This document shows, piece by piece, positions 22,963 to 31,865 of a DNA stretch of 64,000 nt. Source of the DNA: Nannochloropsis oceanica (Eukaryota; Sar; Eustigmatophyceae; Eustigmatales; Monodopsidaceae); NCBI GenBank assembly GCA_004519485.1, contig CP038132.1, positions 186,001 to 250,000 on the forward strand, given 5' to 3'. The notes under the pieces are model-generated. The model was not told where the DNA came from. It made no database searches and worked only from the letters and a program-made list of their open reading frames with translations. Position 1 is the stretch's first letter, and the number at the start of each line of letters is the position of its first letter. The translations under genes and the position numbers were made by a program.

Positions 22963-25900
22963 TCATCCTTCTCCGCCCCACTCTCTCACGCCCTCCCTCC
23001 CCTCATCACCATTTCCACAGCTTCCCTCTATCTCATCTATGGTGTGCAAAATGGAATGACAATGATAGCTAAAACGCTCGGGCGAACACCTTATTGTCTG
23101 GGCCTTGATGCTTTGTTGGTCAATAAGAGGTACCAGATCTCCGAGAGCCCACACGTTCACGTTGTAGGCATCCACATCCTCAAGGGAAACTTTGAACTTT
23201 CGCCGAGAGAGTACGACGCCCGGCGCAGAAAACACGACCGCAACGCCTTTCAAACGGGAGGCAACAATCTGAGCGACTCCACCACCAAGACTGTGGCCCG
23301 TGAACAGGAGTTCGTACCCTTGATAGTACGGGTCTGTGATGATGGTGCGGTTGATGTAGTCGGCTGGTAGGGGAGAGAGGAGGGAAGATGTGGTCGGAAA
23401 TTAAAGGTGGACATGAATAGGCGATACATAAATTAAGACACGGAACAAGACGCTACACCCCCTCAATTTTTATGCCGCATCGACTCACCTAACGCATCGT
23501 AATAATACCGTTTCCCAGCCGTCGCCTGCTCCTGCCCCGGTCTCGTTTCCTCTTTTCGCTTATTGGTAATTTCCATCTGACTGCCTTGCTGCCGGTTCAA
23601 CAGGACATCTTTGAGCGTGGCCAGAGCTTCAACCAGGTGATAGCTCGTGCCCACGAATTTATTCAATAGAGGTTGAAAGATCGGACTGGCATACAAAGGG
23701 AATAAAGATGTACACAATTGAATGAGGATTGCTTCACTGTAAGCATCCAAGTCTTGAAATAAGTCAAACAGGGCATTTGTCCCCCTGATCCCCCACAACA
23801 ACACCTTGCTATGCGGCAAATCAAACAAATACGTCACCGGACCATACTGGCCCAAATCCACCAATGTCACATTGCTAAATCGATGCCTCGGCACGTTCTC
23901 GACGAGGTAATTCTGCAGCTCGGGTGCGTCCATATATGCGGCATTGGAAACATGAGCCAGGTCCAAGACAGTCAACCGATCTCTTGAAAATCTTTGCTCG
24001 CAAAAAGCATAGGGTTGGGGAGCTTGTGCCGGATCTGCTGCTGCTGCTGCTGCTGCTGCTGCGGCGGCGGCGGCGGCGACGGCGGCGGCGCCAGAAGGGG
24101 ACGAAGCGAGATGTGGTGGCTGTATCAGCAGTGGGTTTCGAGAAGCACCTCTCGCAGCTTTGTATGCATTGTGGGCTTGTTGGTAGTTTTCAGGAACTGT
24201 CCGTAGGCAAAGGACTAAAACGACGAGAAAGAGGATGGAGGCGAACCCCCATTTACGCGCCGTTGTGATGATGGCATGCGTGCGAGCCTTAGTGTGAAAG
24301 GCGAGGCATTCTTCGTAGGTATGGGGTGGGGGCACTCGTTTGTCGCGGATGGCGGGGAAGTGTGCGAGCAGGACCAGGGCGTTGGACAAGATAATCACAA
24401 GAATTACTGTTATGCCCAGGTAATAGGATGCTAGGGAGAGGCAGAGCAAGAAGCCCGCGATAAGGAGAAGCGTAAGTGCGACGTCCATAGCCAAGAGACC
24501 GGCGGGGCTCAAGTAGACGACGATGAATCTTGCGAAGATGGCTCGAAGTACAGGCACGGCGATATAGTAGGAAATGATGAAGCCAAAGAGGATGTATGCA
24601 CGGACGGAGAGTGCGGTGTACGCCAGTAAGACAAGAAAGGTGGTGAGGAGGAGGTTCCAAGGTAGGGTCACCAGTACTTGAACGGAGCGGTTTTCGTCCA
24701 ATCGCCAATTGCTCTTCCAACTCCACCAGTGTAGGCAATACCATCCTGCGTGCCATGCAGTTGGCCATGGTTTGACGCCTTGGCTAGCTAGCTGCTGGCG
24801 GCGTCCTCGTTGGTACGCCTCTCGTTCCTCCATGCGTTCCTCCTCTAGCTTAGCCTCGCTGCTGCCGCCGTCGTTGTCGTTACCCGTGTCCGCCTCATAC
24901 GGGTAGTTTATTGCCCCATCTAAATCCATAGGCTGAGGCAGAAAAGACTTTGCAGCATATTTCCCCCAGGGCGAATCACTGCTGCTGAGAGCGCCGCCCC
25001 CTTGAATGGTGCTTCTCATATATATTCTGATCGCTTCACTAGCTTGTGAGTGAAGGATAATATGCAGCGAGTGCCGCCACCGTGCAAGACACCGATGCGC
25101 TCCAGTAGAAGAAGAGCTAGTTGAAAGACCCTCTGCCACGTCTAACGCCTCGCGGTCTTTGACCTGTCTAAGGACAGAGTGGTCCTGTCCAAGCAAAGCT
25201 CCACCAAAAAAGAGGAAGACCAGCGCAACATTGCATGCAAAACTCAGAACGAACTGGGTTCGCCACAGCCAGTCACTGGCTGTTTTCTTCAGCTGCACCG
25301 CAAATACAGCCAGACTGAAGAGTACGGGTCCATTAATGAGAAAGGTAACGAGGACTGTCAGTGTCCTTCTAGCAAAAGAGCTCCGTAGTTTCCGTCTTAA
25401 GGAAAAGAGCGATGCATCCAGATCATAAAAGTCATCCCATACGCCCCAAAACAAAACAATATACACGAAGCTAAAGAAGAGCCACAGCAGCGTTATGACT
25501 GGCAGGAGCCCAATAACAATGGCGGCTTGCCCCAAGCTATCCACTGTCTCCAATGCCTCGTACACTATTGTAATCAACGAACAGACAGCTAGCGCAAGGA
25601 AGATGACGGTCCAATTAAAGAAGTAATAGGCCCAGACTAACTTCATGGACGTGCTCAGGCCGCTCCACCAGGCATTGTACCCACATACGCGCAACCCGCA
25701 GGCCCCAAACTGGAGCACACTGGTCTGCAGCCGGCCACTTTCCCTGCCTTTGCCTACATCGTCGGCATCGTCGTCGTCGCTGTCCTCCTCGTCACCGTCT
25801 CCTCTTCTCACTTCGACTACTCGATCGCTCTGCAAACGGATGAGGACAGATCGTGAGGAGCTGCTGTAGTGGGTGTATAGATTCGGCCGCCGCAGTACGG

Positions 25901-26327
25901 GCTTGTTGCTGCCGCGTGCGGGCATGACCTCGGCAGAAGCGGAAGGAGGGCCTTCGTCCTGCTGCGGCTGCCGCAGCAAGGGCTCCTCGTCCAGGGCTGG
26001 AGACGAGACCTGTGAGATCATTTTTCTGTCGTCGTCTCCTAGCTTTTGGGTGCTTGCGGAGGTTGAATGTAATGTTTGAGGTGAGATCGACAAAAGTAGG
26101 GGATCGCGGCAATGATGATGAAGGCCCATGGTGAAGGGGTTGTTGTGGTCAATGACTGGGAGAAGACGCGTACATGAGTCAGGGCCGCCCAAGCCCCGAA
26201 ATGGTTCGAGTGCGTAAGATCTGAGTGCCCTGCCCATGGAGATGTGATATTCTGCACGGTACAGTGTTGGCCTGCTTCGGCGTGCGCCATGAAAATCCCT
26301 CTCGGTGTATTCAAAAAGAACGATCAA
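22963..26327 (-). CDS. Polytopic membrane protein with C-terminal class 3 (DAG-lipase-like) lipase domain
   Basis: Two exons, 26327-23489 and 23363-22963 (donor GTGAGT, acceptor CCTACCAG), join in frame to 1079 residues. The N-terminal two thirds hold about ten hydrophobic helices (for example IFLALAVCSLITIVYEAL; VTLLWLFFSFVYIVLFWGVW; LLIAGFLLCLSLASYYLG). The lipase domain then shows LTVLDLAHVSNAAYM, the oxyanion-region RGTN, and, after the intron, the nucleophile elbow LLFTGHSLGGGVAQIVASRL, a likely catalytic Asp in ALGDLVPLID and a His in CHSILHT. The catalytic triad is thus encoded across the intron. A poly-Ala tract, encoded by a triplet repeat at about 24036-24090, links the parts. The role is probably hydrolysis of membrane or storage acylglycerols; the substrate is unknown. 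The N-terminal start is uncertain: several later Met residues (for example MISQVSSPA) are possible. Confidence 0.8.
24036..24090. repeat. Triplet repeat (CTG)n(CGG)n encoding poly-Ala on the minus strand
   Basis: Runs of CTG followed by CGG triplets on the plus strand encode about 16 Ala residues in the lipase gene. Such runs are prone to length change. Confidence 0.85.
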
Positions 26328-26437
26328 GTCAAGTCAAATTAAGTCAAGATAACTGAGAAGCTAGCCGGGGAGAGTTGGACAGAAATTGATGTCTCCAAAG
26401 TGTGCGATTCTTCGATATGCAGCGCTGCTGCTGTGTG

Positions 26438-27757
26438 TCACATTCCCCCTTTACTTCTTGGTGGCGGGGTAGTCGAGAGCACCGGACCGCCGCTCTGTTT
26501 CTTTCCGTCGCCCTCCTTCCCTTCCTGTTGGCGATTGTTGCCCTTTTGCTTCAAACGAGCGGCGACTCTTATTTCGTACTTTTTGATAGCCTGCAGCGCT
26601 TGGGACAAAAGCCGCGGATCGACCAAGGCCGCCCCGCCTCCTCTTCCTGATGATGACGGCGACTCCGAGGGAGGAGGTAGGGACGACTTCTCCTCTTTTG
26701 TACCGACAGGTGGAGCCCCCGCACTAGCACCTGGTACTGGTATGACAGGAAAACCTAACATCTCACGGACACTTGCGTTGCGCAGAGCAAAATGCTGGGC
26801 ATGGCCATACATGCTGGAAGTGAACCAGTACACAAAGACACCCGCCGGGAGGGTGGACGAAACCGGAGCTCCCAATATGAGCAACAACTGTAAATTATCC
26901 TTCAGAAAACGCAGAATCGTTTGCGATTCATGCAAGCGGGCAAACCCCAACTCTAAATTCATGTAGGTGGAGCCCAGGCAGAGTGCAGGGAGGATAAGGA
27001 GGGAGTCGGCCTCGGTTAGGTCTTCAAACCACGCCAGGCCTCCGGTTTCTAGCCCTGGGACGTGCGTGTCAATCATGCGACGATTCGCCAACGCAAAGGT
27101 TATAAAAACGGGTAGTTGAATCAACGGCGAAGCGACTGCAGCCAGCAGTCCGACCTGGTGGACCTTCAGTGCGGCATTAACCCCGGCAGCATAAGTCTTG
27201 CAGGTTGCAGTCGTCGCCTTAACGTCCCCCGGGCGAATTCCGTCGAGACGCTTGGAAAGGGCTTGATTCAGCGCCACGAGCAACGGCCCGGCCTTGGCCA
27301 AGCGTGCGAGGGCATGTGCTTGGTACCTCACAATAGGGAGCAAGGTTATGCGGAAGGCCAAGGTGGAGACGACGATGGACGCCCACCAGGGAAAACCCGT
27401 GGTGTCCTGTATTGTCTCAAGGAGGCCTTGCATGCCCTGCACGGGGATGGAGTCGTAGATCCAGGCGTGCCAGGTGGTAGAATCTTCCAACGACGAATGC
27501 GATAGTGGTGAAGTTGAGAGATCGGTGGTGGGTACTGAGGAGGAGACGCTAAATGCTCGGTACGACGACAGGGCAAAGGTTGGGGCGAGGCGATGGGCTC
27601 TGCGGTGTGAAGGGGAAAATGTTGCCATGCATGCTGATAAATGTTGCCGCACTGCTTTTGCTCCTTGTCTTGAATGTACTGCTTCTGCTGCGCTTGGTGA
27701 TGGTGGTGGCCGCCGTCTTGAAAGGATCTTCGTGCCTTGGCCCCCCAGCCTCATCAT
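26438..27757 (-). CDS. Oxa1/Cox18/YidC-family membrane insertase, probably mitochondrial
   Basis: Inserts proteins into the inner membrane. The 439-codon intronless frame starts with a basic, hydroxylated leader (SPSHRRAHRLAPTFALSS YRAFSVSS region) that looks like a mitochondrial presequence. The YidC/Oxa core follows: GFPWWASIVVSTLAFRITLLP (first conserved helix), VGLLAAVASPLIQLPVFITFAL, ADSLLILPALCLGSTYMNLEL, and ILGAPVSSTLPAGVFVYWFTSS (final helix with the typical PAGlxlYW). The tail is Lys/Gln-rich and charged, as in Oxa1, where it binds the ribosome. Both Oxa1 and Cox18 would fit; the charged C-terminal tail favours an Oxa1-like role. It is followed by the lipase gene on the same strand after about 110 bp. 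Confidence 0.88.
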   Translation of the reverse strand: MMRLGGQGTKILSRRRPPPSPSAAEAVHSRQGAKAVRQHLSACMATFSPSHRRAHRLAPTFALSSYRAFSVSSSVPTTDLSTSPLSHSSLEDSTTWHAWIYDSIPVQGMQGLLETIQDTTGFPWWASIVVSTLAFRITLLPIVRYQAHALARLAKAGPLLVALNQALSKRLDGIRPGDVKATTATCKTYAAGVNAALKVHQVGLLAAVASPLIQLPVFITFALANRRMIDTHVPGLETGGLAWFEDLTEADSLLILPALCLGSTYMNLELGFARLHESQTILRFLKDNLQLLLILGAPVSSTLPAGVFVYWFTSSMYGHAQHFALRNASVREMLGFPVIPVPGASAGAPPVGTKEEKSSLPPPSESPSSSGRGGGAALVDPRLLSQALQAIKKYEIRVAARLKQKGNNRQQEGKEGDGKKQSGGPVLSTTPPPRSKGGM

Positions 27758-28199
27758 AGCTGCCGCTGGTTCCCGGCTGCCCCGAGGGTTTTGTTCTTTG
27801 CTTTCTCTGGCGCCTTATCCTGCCCTGCGGCCTTGCCCTGGCATAAGTGCGCTTCTTATAATGCCTGTATGAATAGTGGCAGTGGAGCTGATTGAGTGAG
27901 TGTCAGTGCTCCGGAAGAACTATCGAATCAGACGGTGATGGGGACAGGCGTGGGAGAGGACATATCAGGGACTAGAGACCATATATTTCACCGAGGACGC
28001 AAAGACATTCGACCACCTGCCCAGCGGTCGACAAGCATGACATGCCTGAATTCATGCTCATCATGCTTTTCGGGTTAGTTTCTTGTTTCATTGCCTACAA
28101 TGATTGCAAACGCTTGCTGTGCTTTCCCCTCTTTTGCTCCCTCCTCCCCGTCTCCCCTCATCACAGGCGTGTAGGAGCCACTTTAAAAAGCTGGCCAAT
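27758..28199. other. Intergenic, divergent promoter region, possibly with an SRP9 leader exon
   Basis: Between the Oxa1-like and SRP9 genes. A splice-acceptor-like CATCACAG at 28160-28167 sits just before the SRP9 frame, so a 5' exon may lie here; I could not define one. Confidence 0.35.
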
Positions 28200-28538
28200 A
28201 TGACGGGCGCAGGTGAGAAGTGCAACACGACCAAGACGGCTTCGGTGGAGATTCTACAGGAGCATGTAGTGGATCTGTTTGCGCGGAGTGGGGAGAAGGC
28301 ACGGTTGGTGCTAAAGTACCGTCACTGCGATTCCAAGCTGTCGTTGCGGGTCACGGACGATCGCAAGACGGCCAAGTACAAGACACGGCGACAAGCCGAG
28401 TTGAATAAGATCAAGCGATTAGTCGGACTGATCATCACGGGGAAGGCCGGGGAGCAAGGATTGGACGGGTCTGGTGCAGGCGAATCCCCTACCCGTTCAC
28501 GGAAAGGCAAGGGCAAGCACAAGGCGAAGAAGGGGTGA
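28200..28538 (+). CDS. SRP9: Signal recognition particle 9 kDa protein (SRP9)
   Basis: Binds the Alu domain of SRP RNA with SRP14 and mediates elongation arrest. The core GEKARLVLKYRHCDSKLSLR, VTDDRKTAKYKTRRQAELNK and IKRLVGLIITGKAG match the SRP9 fold (beta strand with 'KaR.vlKYRH.dg.L.lkVTDd', then the helix 'dvkkieklh..lm'). The C-terminus has a Lys-rich extension (RKGKGKHKAKKG). At 112 codons it is slightly longer than the human protein (86 aa). The start MTGAGEKCNTT is uncertain because the usual N-terminal W-x-E-F helix is not clear; a preceding exon ending at an acceptor near 28167 would lengthen it. The SRP9 subunit itself is clearly recognised. Confidence 0.85.
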   Translation: MTGAGEKCNTTKTASVEILQEHVVDLFARSGEKARLVLKYRHCDSKLSLRVTDDRKTAKYKTRRQAELNKIKRLVGLIITGKAGEQGLDGSGAGESPTRSRKGKGKHKAKKG

Positions 28539-28980
28539 GGATGGGATGTAGTTAAAAGAAAGTGGTTCAATCAATGATATTGACGGTGTCTAATTGGTCT
28601 CATTCTTTGTTTATGTGGCGTGAGTTCACACACTGGGAGTTCAAAGCCTGACTGACGGACTGACTGTTTATCTAATCTATTGCGAAGGGGCGTCTTACCA
28701 GCGGCGTTGTACTTTTGGTGCTACGTTTCGCGTGCTATCCCTCTTATAATTTAATTTTCCTTCGTTCAAACCCCCTATTCTCGGTTCGCATGTTGTTATA
28801 TATATGAAAGCAATAATGTAGAAAATATTCGGATTTAGAAATGCACTGCGTTCTAGTCACTCCGCTCCCTCTTTTCTCCTCGATTTGATCTTTTCCCTGC
28901 ACATGTTAATTACCACCACGTTTCATGGTATACTTTTGGCTGTTGCTGGGGCTGCTGTTGCAGCTGCAGCAGCACCTACT
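28539..28980. other. Intergenic between convergent genes
   Basis: Increasingly AT-rich sequence between SRP9 and the sugar transporter 3' end, with a short TATATATA run near 28796. No gene is seen. Confidence 0.4.
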
Positions 28981-30888
28981 CTACAATAATTCCTTTACTC
29001 CTCCCTCCCTCCCTCCCCTACTACTAGTGATGGCTGCATGTGCTTGTCGCCACTCAGCCATTCCTCCCGCTTTCGAGGAAGAGGAGGATGCGGGGATATC
29101 AAAGCTGTTTTTAAAAGGCAAATACATCGCTGAGATCGCAGACGCAGCTGGTGGGGACAAGGCAGCTTTACGAGCACTCCCCACGTTAAACCACCCCTTC
29201 ACGTCCCGGGCGTGGGATTTGGGAATGTGGACTGACGGCAAAATACCCCCGCCAGATGGGGTAGAAAAGGAGGACGACCCACCACTGCCGCTAGAGCTGC
29301 TGCCAGCCTCTCTCATCCCGACCAGGCCCCCAAGGAGGGCAATCACGCCCCCATTTCCATTTCCTTTCCCTTCCTCCTTCCCTCCTCCTCGTGCTACTCC
29401 ACTACCCCCCGCGGGAAACCGTGGCAGCCCCTCAAGTTGATAGACGAACAAGGCCACATTAACCAGGCCCGCCCCCAGGACAAAGAGGAGGGAGGGCTGA
29501 AAGTCAAATAGTAGCCATTCGAGCGTGCAGGACAACACAATCGAAATGGACGAGCCAAATCCCTTCATAATATTGTCCGCGTGTACGACCACCAGGGCCA
29601 CGACAAGCCCGCCCAAGGCTTGCAGGAGGATGACGCCGACTACCGCCCAGTTGTACCCATAGAAGAATCCTTTCTCGGCAACGACAGCTCCATCCTTGCT
29701 GTAGACTGCCAGAAGGGCCATAGCGACTGAGGTGGCGCCCATTTGGATGTTGCGGATCCACATGCTGTTGGCAGCAGCAGCGGTAGCAGCAGAAGTAGAG
29801 ATGGATGAGGGTGAAGCGGTGATGGAGGGAGAGGAGGGAGCGGTGGAGGGAGCGGTCGAGGAGGGGGTGACGGTGGACACCCGACGGGTAGTAGGCCCCG
29901 CTCCGACCAGCAAGGAAGAGGAGGCGGTGCTTACATCATCTTTGGCAGCAGCTTCAGCAGTAGCAGTAGCAGGAGCAGCTGCTGCAGCCTTGCCGGAAAG
30001 CAAGCCAGGAGTACGACTGCCCACATTCTTGAGAATCTTTTCGAACCACACGCCCGCAAAGCCCGAGGTGAGACAGGCCATGAGCACGCACAAGAAACCA
30101 AGCGTGGGAGACTGATCCTCTGAGGAGGAAGACGATTTATTCACTTTATGCGCGTCCAGCTCGGTGAGCGAGACCCCCACAGTGAGGATGATGAGGGAGA
30201 TCCACTTGGTGCGGCTTAGGGCGCGTTTGAGAAGGATGACGGAGAATAGGGCTGTTGTCAGTATTTTAAGCTGGTAGCAGACTTGGTAGATGGCAGCGTC
30301 TAGGTTGGCCAGTGCAATGTAGAGAAGGTTGTTTTGTAGGGTGTAGAGGAGGGAGGGGACGGAGAGGAGGAGGAGCTCGCGGGGCTTGAGAATTTCGCGG
30401 CGGAGATGAGCGAGGAATTCCGGAAGAAGTTTGAATTTCTGCGTATGAACATATTTACCCCCAAAAAAATGGAGGGTAGGGGTGGAGGGAGGGAGAAAGG
30501 GAAGATGGGTTGGACAGCAAGAAGAGTAGCTGAAGGGAAGGCAAATTGAAGAGAAGGAAATGGTAAGAGACAAAGGCGCCGAGACGAGACTTACCCATCC
30601 CTCCATGGCTATACATGTCACGACCTTGACGCACTGTGTCGTTGGTTGTACGTGTTTATGGTGCGTCAGTATAAAGCACACAAAAAGTAAGCTACATTTG
30701 AAAGGGGGGTCCCCCTTCCTTCCAGGGAGCAGACTCACCTCCATGCACGCTACGGCGGTGGTGACGATGTAGTGTTCGCCGGGGGCTGTTAAAGAGGAGC
30801 GCATTAGCAGGACCAGGGCCGTGTTCTGAACGACCAACAGGAAAAGGGCAACCCATTTCATGGACTCTGGCAGAAGCATTTTCCTCAA
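28981..30888 (-). CDS. Nucleotide-sugar transporter (SLC35A / UDP-galactose or UDP-GlcNAc type)
   Basis: Golgi/ER antiporter that imports nucleotide sugars for glycosylation. Exons 30888-30739, 30633-30595 (13 codons) and 30438-28981 join in frame to 548 residues. The NST core is clear: ALVLLMRSSL, TTAVACMECVKVVTCIAMEG (spliced), SVPSLLYTLQNNLLYIAL, LDAAIYQVCYQLKILTTAL, FSVILLKRALSRTKWISLI, LMACLTSGFAGVWFEKILKN, LGGLVVALVVVHADNIMKGF and SSISIVLSCTLEWLLFDF. The YQ-x-KILTTA block is diagnostic of the SLC35A branch. A 100-residue Ala/Ser/Thr insertion sits in the loop after helix 6, and the C-terminal tail is long, Gly/Ser-rich and probably cytosolic. The sugar carried cannot be told from sequence. 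Confidence 0.9.
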   Translation of the reverse strand: MRKMLLPESMKWVALFLLVVQNTALVLLMRSSLTAPGEHYIVTTAVACMEVSLLPGRKGDPPFKCSLLFVCFILTHHKHVQPTTQCVKVVTCIAMEGWVSLVSAPLSLTISFSSICLPFSYSSCCPTHLPFLPPSTPTLHFFGGKYVHTQKFKLLPEFLAHLRREILKPRELLLLSVPSLLYTLQNNLLYIALANLDAAIYQVCYQLKILTTALFSVILLKRALSRTKWISLIILTVGVSLTELDAHKVNKSSSSSEDQSPTLGFLCVLMACLTSGFAGVWFEKILKNVGSRTPGLLSGKAAAAAPATATAEAAAKDDVSTASSSLLVGAGPTTRRVSTVTPSSTAPSTAPSSPSITASPSSISTSAATAAAANSMWIRNIQMGATSVAMALLAVYSKDGAVVAEKGFFYGYNWAVVGVILLQALGGLVVALVVVHADNIMKGFGSSISIVLSCTLEWLLFDFQPSLLFVLGAGLVNVALFVYQLEGLPRFPAGGSGVARGGGKEEGKGNGNGGVIALLGGLVGMREAGSSSSGSGGSSSFSTPSGGGILPSVHIPKSHARDVKGWFNVGSARKAALSPPAASAISAMYLPFKNSFDIPASSSSSKAGGMAEWRQAHAAITSSRGGREGGVKELL

Positions 30889-31437
30889 GATTCAAATGCG
30901 CGACGCTCACAGAAGAACCAATCAGGGGCGAAGGTGGAGGGGAAAGAGAGGTTTAGGCGGCGTGTCTAGCCTAGGTGCATGCGACAGGAGAACGACTACC
31001 TCTTTGACCTGTGGGAGTAATGGGGAGACACAGAGGTGAGAAAAATATGAAGAAGAAATCGTTCTCAAGATAGACTCGGAACCTCCTGGCGCTGCGCCTC
31101 TTCTCCGTCCTCTTTCCTCAGACCATGGGAAGTTCTCGATGCCCACATTATGAGTCTGCTGCAACGGCGAATCCTCCTCCTTCGTCTCTGCGACTGGCTT
31201 AACGAAGAAGACCCATTGTGTGGAGACCAAGAACTTCGCAAAGGCGCAGCGAGGGATCGAAACGCTCATTCATTTTTTCAAGTGCTGTTTTTGCCACCAT
31301 GTTTTCACACACCATGTAAAACTGCGCCTAGCGCTCCGAGGCGGAGGTGATTGATTTCGTGACCAATAAGCACAACGCATCCATCCAGAAATATGTCGTC
31401 TAGGTGCTGTTTCCGGTGCAGGTGGCCTTCAACACAC

Positions 31438-31465
31438 GGTATGTGCCCTGCAACGGGCACATACC
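31438..31465. repeat. Perfect 11-bp inverted repeat (hairpin)
   Basis: GGTATGTGCCC (31438-31448) and its exact reverse complement GGGCACATACC (31455-31465) flank a six-base loop, TGCAAC. It lies in the gene-poor region, outside any supported transcript. Confidence 0.85.
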
Positions 31466-31649
31466 AAAATATTTACGATTTTCACCTTTGTCTTTTTCCC
31501 AAGCACCACCCCGCCACTTGACCTGTCGTACAAAAGATGAAAAAGATTCAGGTCTACATATTTCACTACGTGACTTGGTGTGTCTTTTACCTCCGTGTTG
31601 TTCATTTGGCGTTCCCAAGTAATTTCTAATTAATTTTAGGCCGCGAATT

Positions 31650-31865
31650 AAGACTTGTGGCCCGAAGCCATATCCTTCGGCCCGAATTGCCACACACTCC
31701 CCCTTTCATTTGGGCGGGGATTCGAGACTTGTGTCCCAACATCACTTTCTTGGGTCCAAAATTTCGATTCACACTCCCTTGGGCCGCAGTTCGAGACTGA
31801 CTTTTCGTCCCAATTTTCTTCGATCCAAATCTCGATGTACACACTGCCAAATCTCGGGATATCCG
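31650..31865. repeat. Degenerate tandem repeat, three units of about 70 bp
   Basis: Three units begin near 31650, 31724 and 31793. Shared blocks are GACTTGTGkCCC near the unit starts, a 'tcttGGgtCCaaa..TTcGat' or similar middle, CACACTCCC, and TTCGAGACT at the unit joints. The copies have diverged strongly, so the array is old. Confidence 0.5.
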
